A DNA stretch of 6,176 nt, taken from positions 1 through 6,176 of the forward strand of contig JANXQG010000250.1 of the NCBI GenBank assembly GCA_025356915.1, given 5' to 3'. This document shows, piece by piece, positions 1 to 6,174 of the stretch (position 1 is the stretch's first letter; the number at the start of each line of letters is the position of its first letter). The notes under the pieces were generated by a model, which did no database searches, was not told the DNA's origin, and was given only the letters and a program-made list of their open reading frames with translations. The position numbers were made by a program, and so were the translations under genes. The stretch is from Planctomycetota bacterium (GTDB lineage Bacteria > Planctomycetota > Planctomycetia > Pirellulales > Thermoguttaceae).

Positions 1-645
1 GCCGATGATCGACTGGAAGTCGCGAACAATCCGCGGAAAAGGATGCGGCCCGATGACCGAGCCGACGCAGAAGTGGGTCGATTCGACGCTGCTCATCCAA
101 TCGCGAAATGCCTCGTTTACTGCGTCGCGCAAGGTCCGCGAACCACTGGTCACCGGCCGGACTTCCGCTCCGAGGAGCTTCATGCTGAAGACATTGGGCC
201 GTTGGCGGCGGATGTCTTCTTCGCCCATGTAGACGATACACTGCAAGCCGAAGTGGGCACAGGCCGTGGCGGTGGCCACGCCGTGCTGCCCGGCACCCGT
301 TTCGGCGATGACCCGCTGCTTACCCATGCGAAGCGCGAGCAAGGCCTGACCGAGCGTGTTGTTGATTTTATGAGACCCGGTATGGTTGAGATCTTCGCGT
401 TTTAGATAAATTCTCGCACCGCCGCAATGTTCTGTCAGTCGGCGGGCGAAATAGAGCGGCGACGGCCGGCCGACATAGTGCTTATACAGATCGTTGAGTT
501 CGGCCTGGAATGCCGGATCGGCCGCAGCCTGAGTGTACTGGACCGTCAGCTCATTCAAGGCGCGCGTCAGAGTTTCTGGAATATAGCGCCCGCCGAACTG
601 GCCGAAGCGTCCGGCCGAATCGGGAACTCGCGTGGTAGCGGGCAT
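1..645 (-). CDS. trpB: Tryptophan synthase beta chain, N-terminal part (cut by window edge)
   Basis: TrpB condenses indole with L-serine to make tryptophan in the cytoplasm, using pyridoxal phosphate and channelling indole from TrpA. The reading frame is open from an ATG at 643-645 to the window edge (215 codons of about 400). The protein begins [20 protein letters not shown], with the [13 protein letters not shown] block typical of TrpB near residues 14-26. The cofactor-binding loop [15 protein letters not shown] is at 82-96, with the Schiff-base lysine at K93. AETGAGQHG at 114-122 carries the catalytic glutamate E115. [22 protein letters not shown] follows at about 141-162. These identify the family with near certainty. 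Only a weak purine stretch (AAGAGA) precedes the start. No trpA or trpF is visible; trpA could lie downstream, outside the window. The catalytic residues in the visible part are intact. Confidence 0.97.
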   Translation of the reverse strand, partial: MPATTRVPDSAGRFGQFGGRYIPETLTRALNELTVQYTQAAADPAFQAELNDLYKHYVGRPSPLYFARRLTEHCGGARIYLKREDLNHTGSHKINNTLGQALLALRMGKQRVIAETGAGQHGVATATACAHFGLQCIVYMGEEDIRRQRPNVFSMKLLGAEVRPVTSGSRTLRDAVNEAFRDWMSSVESTHFCVGSVIGPHPFPRIVRDFQSIIG

Positions 646-687
646 GAAAGTAGTCTCTTGGAGATGTTTTAGGGTCACTTGAAAAAA

Positions 688-803
688 ACAACCACCCGTC
701 AGAATATCAAGTAGGTCAGGCTTTCCAGCCTGACGTTGCCCGGTTCACTGTCAGGCTGGAATGCCTGACCTACAGCAGTTTTGACGTCTTGGCGGGTGGT
801 TGT
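688..803. repeat. Nested long inverted repeat (REP/MITE-like palindrome)
   Basis: The core arms are 711-734 and 750-773: 24 bp each, 23 of 24 complementary, around a 15-nt loop. The arms contain GTAGGTCAGG and CCAGCCTGAC. An outer pair, ACAACCACCCG at 688-698 and CGGGTGGTTGT at 793-803, pairs perfectly, and CGTCA at 697-701 can pair with TGACG at 782-786. Both outer ends are flanked by a GAAAAAA run. The whole 116-nt stretch can fold into one long interrupted hairpin in RNA or single-stranded DNA. I associate the GGTCAGGC...CCTGACC core with dispersed intergenic repeats of planctomycetes; that is recollection, not a search result. It lies 43 bp upstream of the trpB start, so an effect on trpB expression is possible but unproven. 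Confidence 0.85.
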
Positions 804-811
804 GAAAAAAA

Positions 812-864
812 CGTAGCCTTCCAGTCTGCGTACCCCATTATAGCGTAGTCTTCCATGCTGCGTA
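812..864. repeat. Pair of degenerate 21-bp direct repeats
   Basis: Copies at 812-832 and 844-864 share CGTAG-CTTCCA-CTGCGTA and match at 18 of 21 positions, with starts 32 bp apart. A third, more decayed copy (GTAGTTCTCCTGCGTA) sits at about 967-982. The pattern resembles other dispersed planctomycete intergenic repeats. No gene is visible inside. Confidence 0.6.
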
Positions 865-988
865 AGTCATCAGGAACGCGAAGGGGTCAGGTCGATGTTT
901 TCGGGCAAGGATCTCGGCTGAATTTCCATCCGTTCTCGCCGAAAAATGGACCAGACCCCGGACTTTGTAGTTCTCCTGCGTAAGTCAT
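858..988. repeat. 13-bp direct repeats bracketing an inverted-repeat insertion
   Basis: CTGCGTAAGTCAT occurs exactly at 858-870 and again at 976-988. The 105 bp between them hold the inverted repeat at 883-959. Either the inner element was inserted between two units of a tandem array, or the array was duplicated around it. The copies are longer than a usual target-site duplication and belong to the degenerate repeat just upstream, so the first reading is preferred. Confidence 0.55.
883..959. repeat. Imperfect inverted repeat with GGGGTCAGGTC / GACCAGACCCC ends
   Basis: The left arm at 883-904 (GGGGTCAGGTC then TTTTCGG) and the right arm at 939-959 (CCGAAAAATGGACCAGACCCC, minus its last base in the core) are complementary over about 21 bp, with two mismatches and one single-base offset. 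The loop is about 34 nt. The ends resemble small non-autonomous palindromes that I associate with REP-associated tyrosine transposases. No transposase gene is present here. The assignment to a mobile element is inference. Confidence 0.65.
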
Positions 989-1126
989 TGATTCGCCGGT
1001 TATCTAGTTAGCCTACTTACCCATCTTCCTGTTCAATCACGCAAACCCGCGAGAAGGTGCGATAACAAAAATACAATTCTTATTGCTGTTTTTTAATTAC
1101 TAAAAAGGGGGTTTCTGGAAAGATTT

Positions 1127-1224
1127 ATGGAAATCCGATCACAAAGTGTTTGCTTTTTTTGCAGGTATCGGTCATACTGAGTGTGTTGACTTTAGGTTGT
1201 GGCCAAGGAAGAACAATCTGCTGA
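1127..1224 (+). pseudogene. Possible lipoprotein leader broken by a one-base shift at a T run
   Basis: An ATG at 1127 has GGAAAG four bases upstream and starts MEIRSQSVCFF, but runs to a stop at 1178 after 17 codons. One frame over, from 1162, the sequence reads QVSVILSVLTLGCGQGRTIC and then stops at 1222. That is a hydrophobic core followed by a lipobox-like LTLGC. Adding one T to the seven-T run at 1154-1160 would join the two into a 32-residue peptide with a charged start, hydrophobic core and lipidation cysteine at residue 25. The -3 position is threonine rather than the favoured leucine. This may be the head of a decayed lipoprotein gene, a sequencing error or chance. No body domain follows in any frame. 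Confidence 0.3.
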
Positions 1225-1251
1225 GTTTTGCTGTACTGGAAAGTCTTCACC

Positions 1252-1506
1252 ATGTTGAGTCTCATCTTGTTTTCGTACGCGGAGCCGGATCTATTGATGA
1301 CGGGTGCTGCCGTTTCCGCCGTGTTCTGCGGTATCGTCCTCATGGGCGGCCGTTTGGTGGTCGGTCGGCCGTTGCGGATGCTTTCAAATCTCTGCAAACG
1401 CAGTCTCGGTCGTGAATCTGTTATCTACGTGAGGATTCCCAGTACCGATCGCGGGCATGAGCAGGACATCCTCGACGTCCAGCGCCCATTACAGCGCGTT
1501 GCTTAA
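1252..1506 (+). CDS. Possible small membrane protein, unrecognised (84 aa)
   Basis: I do not recognise a family. The ATG at 1252 is preceded by GGAAAG at 1238-1243, eight bases upstream, which is better than most starts in this window. Two hydrophobic stretches are visible, a short one at residues 1-8 and a longer one at about 14-37 (LLMTGAAVSAVFCGIVLMGG within it). A basic stretch follows (RPLRMLSNLCKRSLGR), then a polar tail with VIYVRIPSTDRGHEQDILDV. My hand count of GC by codon position is about 61, 43 and 67 percent, the coding-like order for a GC-rich genome. Against it: the length is short, other frames are also open over part of it, and no partner gene is adjacent. It could be the tail of the broken gene upstream rather than an intact gene. 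Confidence 0.33.
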   Translation: MLSLILFSYAEPDLLMTGAAVSAVFCGIVLMGGRLVVGRPLRMLSNLCKRSLGRESVIYVRIPSTDRGHEQDILDVQRPLQRVA

Positions 1507-1545
1507 AGTATACTCAGCTCAGCGCGGGCGTGAATAATACCGTTG

Positions 1546-1571
1546 CCTCGCTTGCGCTTCGGGCTAGTGTG
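1546..1571. repeat. Fragment of a dispersed intergenic repeat
   Basis: The stretch contains CTCGCTTGCGCTTCGGGCTA followed by GTGTG. I recall close variants of this string as recurrent intergenic repeats in planctomycete genomes. Only one copy is present here, so the call rests on recollection rather than on anything countable in the window. Confidence 0.35.
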
Positions 1572-1695
1572 CTGTTGGTGCAACCGCAGAATGTGCCCGT
1601 GCCGAGTATAGTAGGCCTCCGTATGCCGTCCTCTCACGGTCGGCGTGTGCGCAAAACACGACAGATTACATTCGCTGGTTCTTGGTATCGGCCCG

Positions 1696-2616
1696 TCATT
1701 TCATGTCCCAAGCCTGGAGCCATTGGGTCTGGTTTGGTTTGAGCGAGAAGTCGGCTTGGAGACGTTTTTCCATGTCGGGCATGTGCCCGCCGCCGTAGAA
1801 GATGGCAATTTTTTTCTTACCGGCGGCAATCTGGGTCTTTAAGACTTCGAGAGCTCGCTTATTGCGTTCGCCGATGAGCGTGGAACCTTTCGGCCCTTCC
1901 AAGACGGCCATCATCCCTTCCACTTCCTGGAACTGGTCGGCCATGGCCCTTTTCAACGCCAGCGAACGGTTCTTATCGAACATGGCCATCAGCAACTGCA
2001 TCTCGCCGCCGTCACCGCCTTGGGCCTGCTTGGCCAATGCATAAGCGAGCAATCGGGTGAAGATGTCGGCGAAGCCTTCCTGGCGATCTCGCATCGACTT
2101 CACAAACTGCTCGGGAGAGAGGTCGGCGTGGACTAGGTTCTTCCGCGTGTAATCGACCTGATCGAGTTGAAACTCAAGTTTCAGCAGATCCTTCATTCCC
2201 AGTTGCATGGCGGAGAGCACATTGCTGGCCTCCTTCTCTTTGCGGCCGCCCTTGGGAATTCGCGTCCCCTCGGGGGCGACCAGCTCGTAGAGTACGGCAT
2301 CGTATCGGGCGAAACGCTTGTTCAACTCCTGATAGTATCCCTTGTCGGCAATATGGATGGCAGCTACCAGATCGACTTGCACATTCGCTGCTTTGGCAGT
2401 GGCGGGGCCAAAACTCACAATGGCCGTCTCCAGGCCAATCGTCCGTTCCTGGGCGTTACGAACAACCCGCAGGTATTTGGTGGACGCCGGCTTTTCTGCC
2501 GACTTAGCGGCGACGTCCGCACCCCGCGCAACATCCGCCGCAAGGGCTAGTCCAAGAACAGTCAACAGGAGGCAATTGCGTCGTAGGAAGTGTCGTAGGG
2601 AATTGTAAAAATTCAT
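1696..2616 (-). CDS. Secreted TraB/PrgY/GumN (TIKI-like) family protein
   Basis: The 306-aa product starts at the ATG at 2614-2616, chosen because AAGGAA lies seven bases upstream and a signal peptide follows at once; an in-frame start at 2685 would add 23 polar residues before the signal. Residues 1-32 have a basic start (RHFLRRN) and hydrophobic core (CLLLTVLGLALAADVA), ending near ARGA, so export is likely. The family pattern is seen in VDLVAAIHIADKGYY (H88), YDAVLYELV (E111), LIGERNKR (E250, R251) and IAIFYGGGHMPDMEKRL (H278). Tiki proteins of this superfamily are metal-dependent proteases; PrgY and TraB act in pheromone shutdown. The first motif is usually GxxH, but here it reads AAIH. 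A basic insert (PKGGRKEKEA) at 121-130 follows the glutamate. Substrate and activity are unknown. No neighbour shares the strand closely, so it is probably transcribed alone. Confidence 0.75.
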   Translation of the reverse strand: MNFYNSLRHFLRRNCLLLTVLGLALAADVARGADVAAKSAEKPASTKYLRVVRNAQERTIGLETAIVSFGPATAKAANVQVDLVAAIHIADKGYYQELNKRFARYDAVLYELVAPEGTRIPKGGRKEKEASNVLSAMQLGMKDLLKLEFQLDQVDYTRKNLVHADLSPEQFVKSMRDRQEGFADIFTRLLAYALAKQAQGGDGGEMQLLMAMFDKNRSLALKRAMADQFQEVEGMMAVLEGPKGSTLIGERNKRALEVLKTQIAAGKKKIAIFYGGGHMPDMEKRLQADFSLKPNQTQWLQAWDMK

Positions 2617-2623
2617 GGTTCGG

Positions 2624-2629
2624 TTCCTT
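2624..2629 (-). promoter_or_regulatory. Shine-Dalgarno site deciding the TraB-like start
   Basis: AAGGAA on the minus strand lies seven bases before the ATG at 2614-2616. It is the best-placed ribosome site among the three main genes and supports this start over the in-frame one 69 bases upstream. Confidence 0.6.
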
Positions 2630-2818
2630 GGGGCTTTCCATATAGTCTCTAAAGTAGTTTCTGTTACGGAAAGGGTCAATGGCAAGCGCAGGGTGGGACG
2701 AGTGCAACACCCGGATTATTCATAAATTGCAGGGTGCGTGGAGCGAACCCCTAGGGAAGTAGAAAAGTAGGCTACAGCAACGCATTTTCCCAAACCTTCG
2801 GGAATCATGCAAAGCTAT

Positions 2819-3014
2819 TTAGTAGACCGAAGCAGCCTCTAAACTCCATCGGGCGACCGTGCTCAGCAGCGTCTGCCGGTCGATCGGCTTGATGGCAAAG
2901 TCGTCGCAGCGGATCGGTGAGTAGGGTCTCGGGCAGGGGGCTGGCCATATCGACCACCAGCTCTAGTTTCAGCCTCTCCAACCGCATCCGGAAGGTGGTG
3001 TCGTTACTGGGCAT
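2819..3014 (-). pseudogene. Remnant of a response-regulator receiver domain
   Basis: On the minus strand, 2914-2819 reads CDDFAIKPIDRQTLLSTVAR followed by WSLEAASVY and a stop. This is the usual C-terminal end of a CheY-like receiver, with the conserved Lys-Pro pair (KP), seen in hybrid histidine kinases and response regulators. In another frame just upstream (3014 to about 2930), NDTTFRMRLERLKLELVVDM resembles the first helix and second strand of the same fold. The middle part with the phospho-accepting aspartate is missing, and the two parts are out of frame, so the gene has suffered both deletion and frameshift. The C-terminal match is fairly clear; the N-terminal one is weaker. No intact kinase or regulator gene is nearby. 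Confidence 0.5.
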
Positions 3015-3158
3015 CAGGAAGCATTGGAGAATTTGGGAAAGTATTTGGAAAGTAGCGGTCGATTGGAACTTACGGGAAGACGGCCTCGATCGTAAGGTGG
3101 TGAAGTGCTAGCAGTGCAGCAATAATAGGCGAAATTATACGCACTCACGTCCTCTCGC

Positions 3159-3183
3159 CCCCGCTGGGCTTGCCCCAGCGGGG
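3159..3183. repeat. 10-bp GC-rich hairpin (REP-like)
   Basis: The arms CCCCGCTGGG (3159-3168) and CCCAGCGGGG (3174-3183) pair perfectly around a five-base loop. No T run follows on either strand, so it is not a classical intrinsic terminator. It lies 86 bp upstream of the large gene start and could sit in its leader RNA. It resembles recurrent intergenic palindromes of planctomycetes, by recollection. Confidence 0.7.
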
Positions 3184-3269
3184 CGGACTAAATCGACAAT
3201 CCCCAACCCCAGGGGACAGAGGCCCTGTGTTCCGCGATGTTAATTGCCCAGTTTACCTAAACCACGAAA

Positions 3270-6128
3270 ATGACCCCGCTGACCGCCCTACTATTGCTTT
3301 CGCTTGGTACGGAATCCAGCGCAGCAACCCACTATCCGGGTGCGTCGGAAGTTTTTTATTGCACATTTAAGTCAACTCACAATGAGGAAATCTCCGGTTG
3401 GCCGCCAGGCTGGACGCGACGTAGTGGCCCTGGGTTTCCGAGATATGTCTGCGTGCAGGTTGCCGACAACCACCCCCCCGGTGGAGGAGGTAGTCTGCGG
3501 GTCGAACTGGACGGCGGTGCGGCCACGGCATACGGACCTGCTGTTTCCGTGAACCCTGATGTGCAGTACGTGCTTGAAGGTTACGTTGAGACATCCGGTC
3601 TCCATCATGACGGGGCCTATCTTTCCCTCATCTTCCTGGACTCGGCACGGACCACGCTCAGCAGCATCTCGTCCGAAAAGATCCGTGGCACGAGTGCCTG
3701 GCAAAAGATTCGCATTGGCCCCGTATCGCCGACGGCGGGAGCAAGTTTCATGCTCGTCGGACTGCACGTGGAACCGCAGGGCAAGACGCAGGATCTCCAC
3801 GGGACAGCCTCTTTCGGTGCTTTATGGCTGGGACAACTGCCGCGGATTGTATTGACCGCTCAACCGGCCAAGGAGATTCCACGGGAGCGAGAAAAATTTG
3901 ATCGATACTCAGCCGATGAAAAGCGTTTGCCGAAGCGCGGTTCCAACGATGTGACGTTTTCGATCTTTTCCCGGGGCCAGCCGATTGAAATAGCGTGCGT
4001 GGTCTCCGGCTTTGCCGCACCGGTGTATGAAATTCGCCTGGAATCGCTCGATGTCAATGGTCGAAAACTGGCTGAACACCGACAAAGTTTCAACCAGTCG
4101 CAGCCGGCCATTAAAACCGAGAAGCAAAAGCCATCGCCTTTTGCGAGAATGACTTGGCAGTTGCCGGGCGACGCCGTGGGATTCTATCGCGTACGCGCCA
4201 CCGTCGTGCCCGTCGCCCCATCGGTTTCGTTGTCTTCTCTGGCTACAAGGCCCGCCGCGGAGACCACCCCTCAAGCCGAGCTAAGCCTCGCGGTCATCGA
4301 GCCTCAGGCACTGTCGTCCGAAAGTGAATTTGGATGGAGCCTCGGACCAAACGACGCCGATGTCGGGCTGGTGCCCCTGGGGGATCTGCTTTGCCAGTGC
4401 GGCATTCGCTGGGTGAAGTTCCCCTTTGCAATTCAGAAGTCGAAAGAGTCCGCGGCAAATTCTCTTGAACCCTTGATCAACTTCAGCGATCGGCTTGGCA
4501 TGGCTGGCGTTCGTCTGGCAGGCGTGCTTCAGCCGCCGCGCGTGGTCGAGGATGCCGCAAAAACCTCCGACGATTTGCTCGCCGCCGAGGCATTCTCCCG
4601 AGATCCCAAAACCTGGTATCCATCCATCGAGCCGATTCTGGCCCGCTTGGCAACGCAGATTCGCTTCTGGCAGCTCGGCGACGATCGCGATACGGGCTGG
4701 ATCGGATGCCGCGATCTGCCAGGGATTGTTTCTCGGACGAAAGCCGAACTGGACCGGATTGGTCAGGATCTCGATATCGGCATCGTTTGGAACCTTGCCG
4801 CGCCTTTGCCGATGGCAACACCAAGCTCCAAGGCCGATCGTTCCAGTAGCCCCCCACCAGACTCGCTGGTCGTGGGTTCTCATCAGCAGAAGACGCCTTG
4901 GCATTTCCTGTCCTTGCCCTGCGATGAAGCGATCGGCAATGACGCGATAACACAGTGTCTGGACAGCACAAAATCCACGGGCGTCGCGCGCTGGATTGCG
5001 CTGAATGCCCTCCCACGAAAAGGCCATGCCACACACGATCGAATCGCGCATCTGGTCCAGCGCATGCTGACGGCCAAGATGCATGGGGCGGAGGCCATCT
5101 TCATTTCAGGTCCGTTTGATCCCGACCGTGGACTGGTCGATCGTAACGGATCACCGAGCGAGTTGTTTCTACCCTGGCGCACCACGGCCCTCATGCTCGG
5201 TGGTGCCCCGTATGTCGGCGATATCGATCTGCCTCGGGGTAACCAGATTCATTGCTTCGGCAGGAAGGGGAAATATGTCGGCGTGCTCGCAGGCCGAAAG
5301 TCGGGACAGGAAACGGTCTATCTCGGCTCGGAATTGCGAACGCACGACCTCTGGGGCGACAGCAAGGCTTGTCCACCGACGGTTTCCAGCGATGACGGGC
5401 CGGTGGGTCTCTCGCCTGCCCAGCAATCGGTGATTGCCGTGCAGCAACTGCCGGTGTTTCTCGTGGGGCTCGATATCCCGATCACTCAATGGCAGCTCGG
5501 CGTGGCCTTTTCGCCCAATCGGTTGCCGAGCATTCCCAGTGCCATTGCTCCGATTCGATTGGAGCTGAAAAACACTTTACCCCAGTCGATCACCGGTCGT
5601 GTCAACATTCGCGGACCACAGAATTGGTCTATTGAACCGCGGAGTGCGGAATTCCGCCTGGCCCCTGGTGCCCCCTGGAAGCAGCCATTGGAAGTGGTTC
5701 AGCCCAATGATGTCGCCGGTGGCCGGCAGATGGTACGGCTTGACTTTGAAATCCAGGCCGATCGTCTTTATCGCTTCACGATGTATCGCCCGCTGGAAGT
5801 CACCTTGGACGACGTGAATTTTGAAGGCCAGGCCATGCTCAACAACCGCGGCGAGATGGAAGTCCGCCAGAGGCTGACCAATCAGGGCAAAAAGCCGGCC
5901 AGTTTCCGTTGCGATCTTCTGGTTCCCGATCGGCGGCGGCAATCGACCGAAGTCCTCATCCAGCCTGCCGGCAAGAGTGAAATGACGTATCGCCTGCCCA
6001 ACGGTGAGCAACTGCTAGACAAGGCAATCTGGCTTCGAGCCGAAGAGATCGATGGACCTCGGGTGCTGAACTATCGCATCGAAATTCCCTCGGCGGCCGC
6101 TCCTATTGAGGGGCTCAAGCCGCGCTAG
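3270..6128 (+). CDS. Large secreted multidomain protein with a glycosidase-like barrel, unrecognised
   Basis: The 952-aa product starts at the only ATG after an in-frame stop at 3258-3260; no clear Shine-Dalgarno site precedes it. Residues 1-19 (MTPLTALLLLSLGTESSAA) look like a signal peptide, though without a basic residue at its start. About 25-190 is beta-rich and jelly-roll-like (YVLEGYVETSG, AYLSLIFLD, WQKIRIG), as in carbohydrate-binding modules. About 226-345 looks Ig-like (GFYRVRATV). About 353-645 has the rhythm of a TIM barrel of GH39-type glycosidases (CGIRWVKFPF, RFWQLGDDRDTGW). About 650-700 (KYVGVLAGRK, THDLWGD) resembles the sandwich that follows such barrels. About 757-830 (LELKNTL, GPQNWSIEP, FRLAPGAPW) resembles the NEW3/NPCBM-associated domain, and another beta module ends the protein. 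Where clan-A enzymes have a Asn-Glu-Pro motif, this has GDDRD (470-474), so ordinary hydrolase activity is doubtful. A Ser/Pro-rich linker lies at 514-532. Fold assignments are by eye. Confidence 0.8.
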   Translation: MTPLTALLLLSLGTESSAATHYPGASEVFYCTFKSTHNEEISGWPPGWTRRSGPGFPRYVCVQVADNHPPGGGGSLRVELDGGAATAYGPAVSVNPDVQYVLEGYVETSGLHHDGAYLSLIFLDSARTTLSSISSEKIRGTSAWQKIRIGPVSPTAGASFMLVGLHVEPQGKTQDLHGTASFGALWLGQLPRIVLTAQPAKEIPREREKFDRYSADEKRLPKRGSNDVTFSIFSRGQPIEIACVVSGFAAPVYEIRLESLDVNGRKLAEHRQSFNQSQPAIKTEKQKPSPFARMTWQLPGDAVGFYRVRATVVPVAPSVSLSSLATRPAAETTPQAELSLAVIEPQALSSESEFGWSLGPNDADVGLVPLGDLLCQCGIRWVKFPFAIQKSKESAANSLEPLINFSDRLGMAGVRLAGVLQPPRVVEDAAKTSDDLLAAEAFSRDPKTWYPSIEPILARLATQIRFWQLGDDRDTGWIGCRDLPGIVSRTKAELDRIGQDLDIGIVWNLAAPLPMATPSSKADRSSSPPPDSLVVGSHQQKTPWHFLSLPCDEAIGNDAITQCLDSTKSTGVARWIALNALPRKGHATHDRIAHLVQRMLTAKMHGAEAIFISGPFDPDRGLVDRNGSPSELFLPWRTTALMLGGAPYVGDIDLPRGNQIHCFGRKGKYVGVLAGRKSGQETVYLGSELRTHDLWGDSKACPPTVSSDDGPVGLSPAQQSVIAVQQLPVFLVGLDIPITQWQLGVAFSPNRLPSIPSAIAPIRLELKNTLPQSITGRVNIRGPQNWSIEPRSAEFRLAPGAPWKQPLEVVQPNDVAGGRQMVRLDFEIQADRLYRFTMYRPLEVTLDDVNFEGQAMLNNRGEMEVRQRLTNQGKKPASFRCDLLVPDRRRQSTEVLIQPAGKSEMTYRLPNGEQLLDKAIWLRAEEIDGPRVLNYRIEIPSAAAPIEGLKPR

Positions 6129-6150
6129 CGGGAGACCTTCGGGCAGCGGC

Positions 6151-6174
6151 GTGGCTCGGTCAGAGACCGGCCAC
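6151..6174. repeat. Strong hairpin after the large gene (repeat or terminator)
   Basis: GTGGC and CGGTC (6151-6161, one T bulged at 6156) pair perfectly with GACCG and GCCAC (6165-6174) around a three-base AGA loop: ten base pairs, 23 bases after the stop codon. The window ends two bases later, so a T run cannot be judged. The motif resembles recurrent planctomycete intergenic palindromes by recollection; it may also end transcription of the large gene. Confidence 0.7.

Larger units (their letters stand above)
1000..1695. other. Gene-poor intergenic region with decayed or doubtful coding sequence
   Basis: No open frame here matches a family I know. An AT-rich patch at about 1066-1125 is followed by a Shine-Dalgarno-like GGAAAG and an ATG at 1127 that opens only a 17-codon frame. 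A possible 84-aa membrane protein lies at 1252-1506, and a repeat fragment at 1546-1571. From 1572 to 1695 I see only a minor 5-bp hairpin (CGTGT/ACACG at about 1643-1659). No convincing terminator for the minus-strand gene ending at 1696 is visible. Confidence 0.6.
2617..3269. other. Intergenic region between divergent genes
   Basis: This 650-bp stretch separates the minus-strand TraB-like gene from the plus-strand large gene, so promoters for both should lie inside. I cannot pick out a convincing -35/-10 pair for either. It holds two short GCAGGGTG units (2688-2695 and 2729-2736) in decayed contexts, a receiver-domain remnant (about 2819-3014) and a GC-rich hairpin (3159-3183). No intact gene is seen. 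Confidence 0.6.

Noticed and set aside
1..672. Plus-strand open frames over the first 670 bases
   Set aside because: They are antisense to trpB, whose minus-strand reading gives an unmistakable family match.
858..988. 13-bp direct repeats as a target-site duplication of an insertion sequence
   Set aside because: The repeats are units of the neighbouring degenerate array and the interior holds no transposase.
688..988. CRISPR array
   Set aside because: The repeats are few, degenerate and mixed in orientation, spacers are not uniform, and no cas gene is present.
1125..1397. Minus-strand 90-codon frame
   Set aside because: It starts at a non-ATG codon, matches no motif, and its GC by codon position is less coding-like than the overlapping plus-strand frame at 1252-1506.
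2688..2745. Two GCAGGGTG-containing units as a tandem repeat
   Set aside because: Beyond the shared eight bases the similarity is weak; they may be decayed repeats but two short matches are not enough.
2917..3111. Plus-strand 64-codon frame
   Set aside because: It overlaps the receiver remnant on the opposite strand, starts at a non-ATG codon and shows no recognisable feature.
3159..3183. Intrinsic terminator for an upstream plus-strand gene
   Set aside because: No intact plus-strand gene precedes it and no T run follows the stem.
4281..5084. Minus-strand 267-codon frame inside the large gene
   Set aside because: It is antisense to the 952-aa gene, whose plus-strand frame has a signal peptide and a consistent domain pattern; long antisense frames are common in GC-rich coding sequence.
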